Assembly (NCBI GenBank): GCA_964576925.1
Contig: CAZNWJ010000002.1
Coordinates: forward strand, 186,001-250,000
DNA from: JADJGC01 sp964576925
GTDB taxonomy: Bacteria; Zixibacteria; MSB-5A5; CAIYYT01
Reading direction: 5' to 3'
DNA length: 64,000 nucleotides
Position 1 is the first letter of the stretch. Every line of letters begins with the position of its first letter. The position numbers and the translations under genes are program-made. Positions 1-6,877 of the stretch are shown in pieces. The notes beneath the pieces are model-generated. The model was not told the DNA's origin. It saw nothing but the letters and a program-made list of their open reading frames with translations, and searched no databases.

Positions 1-252
1 CATCGCGGACAAGTCGTAACAAACTGGGAAACCTTTGCGGGTCGGAACCTGTCTATCACCGCAGCCTCGATTGCGGAGCTGCAAAGTCGCTTTGACGACT
101 TGAAGAAGCCATCGGAAGACGACCACTTGTTTGAGCTACAGATTCAATCTGACCGAGGCACCAAAAAATGGAGTCCTCCGGCGCTCGTGTGGCTCTGGTA
201 CCACCCTGAAGATCGGAGTTTCGAAATTGTCGGATTGGAGCACGTTGATTAG
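1..252 (+). CDS. C-terminal end of an unrecognised protein (partial)
   Basis: Reading frame 1 is open from the first base to a TAG at 250-252, giving the last 83 residues of a protein whose start lies outside the window. The segment is soluble, mixed in composition, ends in GLEHVD, and contains no motif I recognise. No signal peptide or membrane segment is visible in this part. Its stop codon overlaps the proposed TTG start of the next gene, so the two are probably co-transcribed. I can assign no function. Confidence 0.6.
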   Translation, partial: HRGQVVTNWETFAGRNLSITAASIAELQSRFDDLKKPSEDDHLFELQIQSDRGTKKWSPPALVWLWYHPEDRSFEIVGLEHVD

Positions 253-1126
253 GCGTGCTCTCTCCGCAAAATCGTGGCCGCTGAATCCACGCTATTTCCT
301 TGCCTCCCTCTGTTTCTTGCTGCTTGTGCCGCCATCAACCGGCCGCGCTGAAAGCACCAGGAAATATCTCGCTGGTGATGAAGCGCTCCTGATCGGCATC
401 GGTGCCGGCGTGCCGTTGCTGATTGAGCACCTTCTTCCGCCGACAGATTCGTCTCAACGTGCCATAATCGGGCGGCCGATTCTTCTCGACGACGTGATTA
501 CGCGAAAACTGGGAGGCGGGTTTCACGTTGGCAAATCGAATTTCCTCAACGGCACGTTCGGTTCGACAATCACTCCTGCGCTCGCTGGAGTCGGCATTAT
601 CGCGAGCAATCTCACCTGGCCGGAGGCGCGCCCTGGAAAGGATGCGCTTCAGGATTTTCATCTTTTTCACAGTGGTCTCTGGGCGACCGCCGGAGTTACC
701 GGGATTGTCAAATATGCCTTTGCACGGCCGAGGCCGTTTCTGCACTACTTTCCCGACTCTGCGGCGATTCACGAACACGACTATAGCGAAGCACGCAAGT
801 CGTTCTTCTCCGGGCACGCTTCAGGTGCTCTCTACGCTATGACCTACCTAAACAAGCGAACTCGCGCGATCATGCGCCAGCGTCTGAGCACGGAGGAGTA
901 TCGAGACTGGCGTTGGTTGCCGCCGACTGTGCTGTTTGGCTGGGGAAGCTATGTGTGCTGGACGCGCATCCGGGCTTACCAGCACTACTTCTCAGACGTC
1001 GCTGTAGGAGCGCTGACCGGATATCTGCTCGCCGAATTGTTCTATAGTCTGGGGGACGAACGGCGGCACGAAACTGATGTAAACGCCATTGAAAAGCCGA
1101 TTGTGTTCATTAGATTGCCGCTATGA
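245..1126 (+). CDS. PAP2-family (type 2 phosphatidic acid phosphatase) membrane-associated protein
   Basis: A 293-residue protein of the PAP2/haloperoxidase-fold phosphatase superfamily, which hydrolyses lipid phosphates such as phosphatidate or undecaprenyl diphosphate at the membrane. The three signature blocks are present: K156 followed by RPRP at 161-164; S189-G-H191; and R241, H247 and D251 in the pattern R-x5-H-x3-D. The N-terminus reads as a signal peptide or anchor of about 30 residues ending near GRA. I chose TTG 245, which overlaps the previous stop and has GGAG just upstream; the frame is open further upstream, but that part overlaps the preceding gene and looks non-coding. The next gene follows directly. 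Substrate cannot be told from sequence. Confidence 0.8.
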   Translation: MIRRALSAKSWPLNPRYFLASLCFLLLVPPSTGRAESTRKYLAGDEALLIGIGAGVPLLIEHLLPPTDSSQRAIIGRPILLDDVITRKLGGGFHVGKSNFLNGTFGSTITPALAGVGIIASNLTWPEARPGKDALQDFHLFHSGLWATAGVTGIVKYAFARPRPFLHYFPDSAAIHEHDYSEARKSFFSGHASGALYAMTYLNKRTRAIMRQRLSTEEYRDWRWLPPTVLFGWGSYVCWTRIRAYQHYFSDVAVGALTGYLLAELFYSLGDERRHETDVNAIEKPIVFIRLPL

Positions 1127-2500
1127 TTGCGGTTACTGCCGGAGTGGCTTCTGAAGATTAAGCACCGGCTGGCGCGTCCCGCCGGTTTGGCGTTGGCGCT
1201 CTTCATCGCCCTCGTCGTGGTTTGCCTGGGCCAGATCATCTGGTGGATCTATTTCCAGGTCACGATTTCCAAAGAACAGATCGAATATCACTATCAACAG
1301 ACGCAGTCGTCGGCGCGCATTGCGGCATTCATCCTCAATCGTAACTACGATCGACTGCAGCTGGAAGCCGAGTCGTTTGTCAGCGTAGACAATGTCAATC
1401 ACCTCAAGGCCGCCCTCGACCTTCTCCTGAGCGATCCGGCAGTGATCGGCTACCGACTCCAGCCTTATGATGGTTCGCCGGCGATCAGCACAGGTGTGAC
1501 AGATTCGAGTTTCTATCTCGTTGTCGGGTCACGCAACCGCGCAGTTCTCTATCTTGATCCGCTCTATCCGGCTCGTTTGGGTTCAGAATTGAGCGTCGAT
1601 ATTGAATTCACGACAACCCCGCGACTGGGCGCGTACCAATCACCCTGGTTTGATGAATCGATGTTTTCGGTACGCAAAGATGTGAGTGCCCAGGTCGAGG
1701 AGAAAGCGAACCGACGGGTGGTGATGTTCGCAATGGAAGGCTCGTTCTTTGTGTTGTTGACGCTCCTGGGAGCCTTCATGATCTACAGGACGCTGCGGCA
1801 GTCGGAGAGTCTGAAGCACCAGCAGGAGAATTTCATCCATGCGATCACCCACGAACTAAAAATACCGGTTGCCTCAATCAAGCTCTACCTCGAATCGATC
1901 GCTTCCGGCAAATTTGACCAGGAGAAGGTGAAGGGCTTTGTCCCGCGGATGTTGGATGATTGCGCGCGACTGGAAGGACTCGTCGACAATGTTCTCGAGG
2001 CCGGCCGGCTGTCTCAGCGCGGGCACCACGCCAATCTGGTCGAGACCGACCTGTCAGGAGATCTTCGAGAGTACGTCGACGGTTTAAGGCCGCTTCTGGA
2101 GCGACACAAGATGAAAGTGGATCTGGAACTCGAGCCCGAGCTCCCCGTGAAAACCGACTATCACGCGCTCCGGCGGGTGGTGACCGCGCTGGTGGATAAC
2201 GCCATCAAGTATTCACCCGAAGACAGGCGCGAGTTAACAATTGCGGCACGGCGCGAAAACTCAAACGTAGTTCTGCGCTTTACCGACCGCGGCCAGGGTG
2301 TCGAGCGACAGGAACTGAAAAAGGTCTTTGAGCGCTTCTATCGTTCGAGTATGGAAAACACCCGCTCGGTCAAGGGCACGGGGATCGGGTTGTTTCTGGT
2401 CAAACAGATTGTTACCGAGCATGGCGGCTCGGTCGTATTAGAATCTGAGGGCGCCGACAAAGGCAGCACTTTTGTCATCCGGCTCCCGCTTGCGAGGTAA
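1127..2500 (+). CDS. Sensor histidine kinase
   Basis: A 457-residue two-component sensor kinase. Order of parts: transmembrane helix near residues 18-40, an extracytoplasmic sensor region of about 150 residues with no family I can name, a second transmembrane helix near 198-220, a HisKA dimerisation domain with phospho-acceptor His242 in THELK, then a HATPase_c domain with an N box (VDNAIKYSP), G1 box (DRGQGV), F box (FERFYR) and G2 box (GTGIGL). All catalytic boxes look intact. The start is taken as TTG 1127 directly after the PAP2 stop. The response regulator begins 2 bases after this gene ends, so the pair is co-transcribed. The signal is unknown; proximity to the cytochrome genes makes an envelope or redox cue possible but unproven. 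Confidence 0.92.
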   Translation: MRLLPEWLLKIKHRLARPAGLALALFIALVVVCLGQIIWWIYFQVTISKEQIEYHYQQTQSSARIAAFILNRNYDRLQLEAESFVSVDNVNHLKAALDLLLSDPAVIGYRLQPYDGSPAISTGVTDSSFYLVVGSRNRAVLYLDPLYPARLGSELSVDIEFTTTPRLGAYQSPWFDESMFSVRKDVSAQVEEKANRRVVMFAMEGSFFVLLTLLGAFMIYRTLRQSESLKHQQENFIHAITHELKIPVASIKLYLESIASGKFDQEKVKGFVPRMLDDCARLEGLVDNVLEAGRLSQRGHHANLVETDLSGDLREYVDGLRPLLERHKMKVDLELEPELPVKTDYHALRRVVTALVDNAIKYSPEDRRELTIAARRENSNVVLRFTDRGQGVERQELKKVFERFYRSSMENTRSVKGTGIGLFLVKQIVTEHGGSVVLESEGADKGSTFVIRLPLAR

Positions 2501-2502
2501 AC

Positions 2503-3219
2503 ATGAAACGAATTCTGGTTGTCGAGGATGAAGAACATATTGCCGAGGGACTGCAGATGAATCTGGAGGCCGAAGGTTACGAGGTCGCCGTTGCGGGCGA
2601 CGGAATCTCGGCGCTGGAGACTTACCACAAGGGTCAGTTCGATTTGCTCATTCTCGACATCATGATCCCCGGCAAGGATGGCTTAGCGGTCTGCAAAGAA
2701 ATCAGGCAACAAGGCGGCCGATTGCCGATACTCTTTCTGACGGCGCGCGACCGTCAGTCGGATCGCATCGACGGCTTTCTCAGCGGGGGCGACGATTACC
2801 TGACAAAGCCGTTCAATCTCCAGGAACTGCTCCTCCGGGTGTCGGCGATCTTCCGGCGCCAGGTCTGGTACGGCACCGTCGAACTTGAACGTTCCCGTTT
2901 TGAGTTCGCCGATAATTGGGTGGATTTCCGCACCTATACTGCCAAGGGTCCGGGCGGCGAGGTTGAGTTATCGCAGAAGGAATGTATGACGATGAAGTTC
3001 CTCGTCGAGCACGCCAACGAGGTTGTCTCGCGAGACATGGTCCTGGACGCGGTTTGGGGTTATCATGTTTACCCTTCGTCGCGGACAATTGACAATTTCA
3101 TTCTTCGGTTGCGCAAGATCTTCGAGCCCGACCCGGCGAACCCGCGCTACATCCATACTCTGCGAGGTGCCGGTTACAAGTTTACTCCGAGCGGCGAAGC
3201 TGACTCCTCGGGAGACTGA
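2503..3219 (+). CDS. OmpR/PhoB-type response regulator
   Basis: A 238-residue DNA-binding response regulator. The N-terminal receiver domain has the acidic pair in VVEDEE, phospho-acceptor Asp52 in LILDIMIPG, and the conserved Lys in LTKPF. The C-terminal winged-helix domain of the Trans_reg_C family carries the SRTIDNFILRLRKI-type recognition helix and the final hairpin LRGAGYKF. The ATG is preceded by GAGG with good spacing and lies 2 bases from the kinase stop, so the two are translationally linked. It is the expected partner of the upstream kinase. Its targets are unknown; the cytochrome genes that start 128 bases downstream are candidates by position only. Confidence 0.95.
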   Translation: MKRILVVEDEEHIAEGLQMNLEAEGYEVAVAGDGISALETYHKGQFDLLILDIMIPGKDGLAVCKEIRQQGGRLPILFLTARDRQSDRIDGFLSGGDDYLTKPFNLQELLLRVSAIFRRQVWYGTVELERSRFEFADNWVDFRTYTAKGPGGEVELSQKECMTMKFLVEHANEVVSRDMVLDAVWGYHVYPSSRTIDNFILRLRKIFEPDPANPRYIHTLRGAGYKFTPSGEADSSGD

Positions 3220-3347
3220 TTCATTTTGATTCAACCGTGACAGTTCGAAACCACCGAATTGCCGTGCGCAAGATTCGCGCTCGGTTTTCAAAGGTTGCAC
3301 AGGGCAAGTGAGTAATCGCTCTCACAAGAGACGACGACAACTCAAGC

Positions 3348-4160
3348 GTGGACAACCGCTCGAAAATTGCGATAATCACGCTCATGATTGTGTTGGCGGT
3401 GATGTACTTCGGTGATGGTCTTTCTGTCGGCCGCGCCAGCAATAGCCAGGATCATCCCCACGCAAGAGAAGCCTGTTCAAAATGCCATAGCGTCAATGCC
3501 GCGGCACGCAGCTTCAGCGGGCCAAGACTTCAAAACGCCAGGTGTGAATCGTGTCATTCGATCGATGAAGATGCCGGCTTCGGAAGTGACCTGTTTCATC
3601 AAGACCGTGGGCAAGATTGCGTAGCCTGTCATAGCTTCCACCGTCCGGAACTCGTCTCGGCAGGCGGCGATACGATGCTCTTGGAGTTTGCGCAAGCGGC
3701 GGCTCCATTGTGCGAGACTTGCCACTCACATGCCGGTCTGCGGCCTGAGGTAAGTCCAGGACATTTCGAAGCCTCCCATCTGATCCACTCCCAGCGCAGT
3801 TCCATTTTTACTGAAAACCCATCGGATTTTTGTATGACGTGCCACAACGCCGACCGAGCCACTCCAGATGGGTCCCAGTTTGCAGAGCATGCATCCCGGT
3901 TCCACGCCGAAGCCAGCCACGCGTTCGGGGTCTCAATGGAAAGCGGATATCGTAAACCGCACTCTACCTTGAAGATACAGGATGAGATTCCACCACAAAT
4001 CACGCTAATAGACGGCAAAATCGAGTGTTTCACCTGTCATTCTCTTGTATCGAGACATGAATTCGAGTTAGTGCAAACTATCCAGGACGGTTTGTGTGTT
4101 TCTTGCCACGACATGGGAGACAACGTTGGACCTCTTATTGGTACTGAGATTACCCCGTAA
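3348..4160 (+). CDS. Seven-haem c-type cytochrome
   Basis: A 270-residue exported protein with seven CXXCH haem-binding motifs (CSKCH, CESCH, CVACH, CETCH, CMTCH, CFTCH, CVSCH) spread from about residue 44 to the C-terminus, each able to bind a covalent haem c in the periplasm. An N-terminal hydrophobic stretch near residues 6-25 acts as signal peptide or membrane anchor. Additional histidines between the motifs can serve as distal haem ligands. The first usable start after the in-frame stop at 3309 is GTG 3348; no strong ribosome site is visible, so the start is uncertain. It is the first of four multihaem cytochromes in this region and probably an electron carrier. No catalytic site of nitrite or hydroxylamine enzymes is evident. 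Confidence 0.85.
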   Translation: MDNRSKIAIITLMIVLAVMYFGDGLSVGRASNSQDHPHAREACSKCHSVNAAARSFSGPRLQNARCESCHSIDEDAGFGSDLFHQDRGQDCVACHSFHRPELVSAGGDTMLLEFAQAAAPLCETCHSHAGLRPEVSPGHFEASHLIHSQRSSIFTENPSDFCMTCHNADRATPDGSQFAEHASRFHAEASHAFGVSMESGYRKPHSTLKIQDEIPPQITLIDGKIECFTCHSLVSRHEFELVQTIQDGLCVSCHDMGDNVGPLIGTEITP

Positions 4161-4293
4161 GCCTCTTGGCTTTCCTTTTACTTAGCGATAACTAACTTTC
4201 TCTGGCGCTGGCCGGTCAATCACTCCGCGCGGAATGTATGACAATTCATAATCGGTCGGAACATTCTATCATCGGTTAAGAAAATTACATTCA

Positions 4294-4309
4294 CGTGACA
4301 ATTTTCACT
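4294..4309. promoter_or_regulatory. Weak CRP-family operator-like palindrome
   Basis: The core GTGA-N6-TCAC is intact (4295-4308) but the outer bases are C and T rather than T and A. It is counted only because two perfect copies follow in the same gap; alone it could be chance. Confidence 0.4.
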
Positions 4310-4425
4310 TGCCTAAGTGGACACTTCTGGCTATACTTGCCCCAAGTTGGTTTTGCTTTAGCTTCGAGGTGGTTGCTGATTTGGACAGACACTTTCGACA
4401 ACTCGATTATTCAAACATCAGTTCA

Positions 4426-4441
4426 TGTGAAATAAATCACA
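4426..4441. promoter_or_regulatory. Perfect CRP-type operator TGTGA-N6-TCACA
   Basis: TGTGAAATAAATCACA is an exact match to the CRP consensus half-sites in inverted orientation with a 6-base spacer. CRP/FNR-family proteins of the CRP class bind this form; it is not the FNR form (TTGAT-N4-ATCAA). It lies upstream of the propeller and six-haem cytochrome genes. The regulator itself is not in the window. Confidence 0.75.
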
Positions 4442-4518
4442 TGATAACGTCCTGTTTTCAGTTACCACATACATACGTTCACTATTGTCTTGGTACTTTC
4501 TTTTCTAGTGGTCTGTTT

Positions 4519-4534
4519 TGTGAAATAGTTCACA
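4519..4534. promoter_or_regulatory. Second perfect CRP-type operator
   Basis: TGTGAAATAGTTCACA is again an exact match to TGTGA-N6-TCACA, with its centre 93 bases downstream of the previous site and about 35-50 bases before the possible starts of the next gene. So close to the gene it may overlap the promoter or lie in the leader, which would allow repression or looping between the sites. Confidence 0.75.
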
Positions 4535-4560
4535 AATAGTCCGGTTATCAGGCGACGAAA

Positions 4561-5712
4561 TTGAATCTGCATACGATGATGACTAGACAGCATGATGATA
4601 TAGCGACCGGGAAGCGGACATCAAGTACCGCTTCGAGCCTTCTTGTCTTGTGCGTGGCGATCATGACGGTGATTGGCCAATTCCCTGCAATAGGCCAGGA
4701 TGTCCGTTCGGTCCCCGCGGAGTTGCTGCGCGTGATCAAGGCGCCCGGAACTGCCAACGAGTTTCTCCGCCCGCAACAAGTCTTCGTCGATCGGCAGTTC
4801 GGCGAGGTCTACGTTGTAGATACCGGCAATAACCGCACCGTCGTTTTTGACACATCAGGAATCTTCAAGTTTCAGTTCTCCGGACGAGACCAGTTTGGAA
4901 GTCCGACAGACCTGGTCGTCGGCCCGAGTGGCTTCATTTATGTAGTAGGAAGCCGTCGCGGCATGGGCAGCTCCATTTTCAGATTCGACTACGATGGGGC
5001 GTACCTGGGCCCAATCGATATCAGATCAGCAACTGACCAGTCGTCGCTTAACTGCAGCCGACTGGCGATCGACAAGCACGAACGGCTATATATCCTTCCG
5101 ACAAGCAGCGATCGAATCGTCATTGCCTCACCGACGGGAGAATATCTTGGCGAGTTTTCGATTCTCGCAGACCTCACCGCGAAGGAACGTGAAGACGCGG
5201 TACTCGGCTCTCCCCGAATCATCGATGACCTGTTGTACTTGCCCGCTTCGATGTTTGGCACGGTGTACGTTTACGATCTTGAGGGCGAGTTCATCCGCAC
5301 GATCGGCTCGCGGGGCAACGATGTCGGCGAACTCAACTTCCCTTGTGCCGTTGACGTTGTCGATCATCAGATTGTCGTCGTCCTGGACAAGCATCGCTAC
5401 AACGTTCTGTGCTTCAGTCTTGAGGGAATCTTCCTCGGCGAGTTCGGCGGGATGGGATATGAGCCGGGCTGGTTTTACCATCCGGAGTATCTTGCCGTCG
5501 ACGAGTTGGGACGAATCTACATCAGCCAGATGTTTCTGAATCGGGTTCAGGCCTGCGTTCTGCCTGAGTTCATCCGTGACAAAGCCACACCAGTTATAGA
5601 ATCAACTAATCAAACAACAACTCAGCCTTGGCTGCTTGAAGCCGCGAAAGAGGAGGTGCACCTGGAGAATTCCCTGACTCAAATCAATTCACGATCGTTT
5701 TTTTCTGAGTAA
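4561..5712 (+). CDS. Exported NHL-type beta-propeller protein
   Basis: A protein of about 380 residues with an N-terminal hydrophobic signal segment (near residues 26-45, ending at IGQ) followed by NHL-like repeats: blades such as VFVDRQFGEVYVVDTGNNR, GEFIRTIGSRGNDVGELNFP and LAVDELGRIYISQ mark a six-bladed-type propeller. NHL propellers are binding scaffolds, and in multihaem gene clusters they recur beside cytochromes. The start is uncertain: TTG 4561 has AGG at good spacing; ATG 4576 or 4579 are alternatives and keep the signal peptide. The six-haem cytochrome begins 16 bases after the stop, so the pair is likely one transcript controlled by the upstream palindromes. Function in binding or docking a redox partner is inferred. 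Confidence 0.8.
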   Translation: MNLHTMMTRQHDDIATGKRTSSTASSLLVLCVAIMTVIGQFPAIGQDVRSVPAELLRVIKAPGTANEFLRPQQVFVDRQFGEVYVVDTGNNRTVVFDTSGIFKFQFSGRDQFGSPTDLVVGPSGFIYVVGSRRGMGSSIFRFDYDGAYLGPIDIRSATDQSSLNCSRLAIDKHERLYILPTSSDRIVIASPTGEYLGEFSILADLTAKEREDAVLGSPRIIDDLLYLPASMFGTVYVYDLEGEFIRTIGSRGNDVGELNFPCAVDVVDHQIVVVLDKHRYNVLCFSLEGIFLGEFGGMGYEPGWFYHPEYLAVDELGRIYISQMFLNRVQACVLPEFIRDKATPVIESTNQTTTQPWLLEAAKEEVHLENSLTQINSRSFFSE

Positions 5713-5728
5713 CTTTTCGGAGGTTTTT

Positions 5729-6784
5729 ATGCGCAAGCTTTTGTTGGTCGTCGTTTCGTTGTCGTTCCTGACGTTGTTCAGCGGCGCCGCGATGGCGTTC
5801 CATGATGGCGGCGTAGCCTATTGCGGCGGCTGCCATACCATGCACAATATGAGCAACGGCGTTCTGGTTGACCCGGCTCATCCCAATGGCAATGCTTACC
5901 TGCTGAAGTTTCAGTCGGCCAGCGATCTGTGTCTCTCCTGCCATGCCACCAGCCGTGGCGCAGTGTGGGGCACCGATCCGTTGAATCCGCCGGTTGAAAA
6001 AGGCGGCGGTAACTTCGTGTTCTTGACCGAAGATAACATTAACGACGGCCACGCCGGCGCTACCAACCCGATCCCGGGTAGAGCTGCCGGTCACAACATC
6101 AATGCCCCCGGTCGTGGCGCCGGACCGGACGGAACGCTCCTCGTTTCCCCGGGTGGTACCTTTCCGGCCAGCCAGCTGGGCTGCACCTCCTGCCATGACC
6201 CGCACGGTAACGCGAGCTTCCGCCTGTTGAACGGCGTCGGCCCGGTCCAGGATGGAATTGCCAATTTTGTCAATCCGGCTCCGAATGCTGAAGGCCGCGA
6301 CTACAGTCTTGCTGAGACTAATCTCAGCCACACTGCTTACAAGAGCGGCATGGGTGCCTGGTGCGGCAATTGCCATGGGGATTTCCATAATAACAGCACC
6401 AAGCTGATCCACCCGACGGGTCGTGCTATCGGTGGGACCATTGCGAACATCTACAACCTGTACAATGGTACTGACGATCTCACTGGTGGTACCCAGGCGA
6501 CGGCTTACATCGCGGCTGTGCCGTTTGAAGATCCGACTATGACGACGAGTTCGACCGCCGGTCCGTCGGCGACCAGCCAGGTCACCTGCATCACCTGCCA
6601 CCGCGCCCATGCGACCTCGGCCCAAAATGCCGGTCGTTGGGACTTCAACATCACCTTCCTGCACGAAGACGGACATGAATCCGGCTCGTACGCGATTCCG
6701 AATCCGTATCCGAGTGACAACCAGCGTTCGCTGTGCAATAAGTGCCACGCGAAGGACGCCGGTGACGCCCCGTTCGTGCCGTAG
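5729..6784 (+). CDS. Six-haem c-type cytochrome
   Basis: A 351-residue periplasmic or outer-membrane-side cytochrome. It begins with a clear Sec signal peptide (about 22 residues, ending AMA) behind a strong ribosome site (GGAGG, 8 bases before ATG). Six CXXCH motifs are present: CGGCH followed by TMH close to the mature N-terminus, then CLSCH, CTSCH, CGNCH, CITCH and CNKCH. The long glycine-rich and asparagine-rich spacers differ from the compact 26-haem protein downstream, so this is another family. A strong terminator follows within 60 bases, closing the propeller-cytochrome unit. An electron-transfer role is well supported; the exact partner is not known. Confidence 0.88.
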   Translation: MRKLLLVVVSLSFLTLFSGAAMAFHDGGVAYCGGCHTMHNMSNGVLVDPAHPNGNAYLLKFQSASDLCLSCHATSRGAVWGTDPLNPPVEKGGGNFVFLTEDNINDGHAGATNPIPGRAAGHNINAPGRGAGPDGTLLVSPGGTFPASQLGCTSCHDPHGNASFRLLNGVGPVQDGIANFVNPAPNAEGRDYSLAETNLSHTAYKSGMGAWCGNCHGDFHNNSTKLIHPTGRAIGGTIANIYNLYNGTDDLTGGTQATAYIAAVPFEDPTMTTSSTAGPSATSQVTCITCHRAHATSAQNAGRWDFNITFLHEDGHESGSYAIPNPYPSDNQRSLCNKCHAKDAGDAPFVP

Positions 6785-6836
6785 TCATGCACTCAAAGTC
6801 ATGTAAATGACCTTGAAGCCCCTCAGGGCAAAACCA

Positions 6837-6867
6837 AACGCCCGACCCTCAAGGTCGGGCGTTTTTT
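6837..6867 (+). terminator. Rho-independent terminator
   Basis: An 11-bp perfect stem (AACGCCCGACC with GGTCGGGCGTT), a 5-base loop and a run of T at 6862-6867. It sits just after the six-haem cytochrome and ends that transcript; the next gene starts 11 bases further on and so needs read-through or its own promoter. Confidence 0.93.
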
Positions 6868-6877
6868 GAGGCGAGGA

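Larger units (their letters stand above)
4161..4560. other. 400-base AT-rich regulatory gap
   Basis: There is no convincing gene here. The stretch is visibly more AT-rich than its neighbours and holds two perfect and one partial CRP-type palindromes, listed separately. A possible -10 element (TATTGT at 4483-4488) would put a transcription start near 4495, about 61 bases from the centre of the middle palindrome, a spacing typical of class I CRP activation. This promoter placement is inference. Confidence 0.5.

Noticed and set aside
3220..3347. Possible terminator hairpin after the response regulator (GCGC/GCGC with CCGA/TCGG)
   Set aside because: Pairing is broken by an 8-base bulge and the T run is short; not strong enough to list.
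4309..4539. Open frame of 76 codons in the regulatory gap
   Set aside because: No ribosome site, no family features, and the region is AT-rich with CRP-type operators; better read as promoter DNA.
5684..6748. Minus-strand frame of 354 codons opposite the six-haem cytochrome
   Set aside because: The plus strand has a signal peptide, haem motifs and a ribosome site; the minus frame has none of these.
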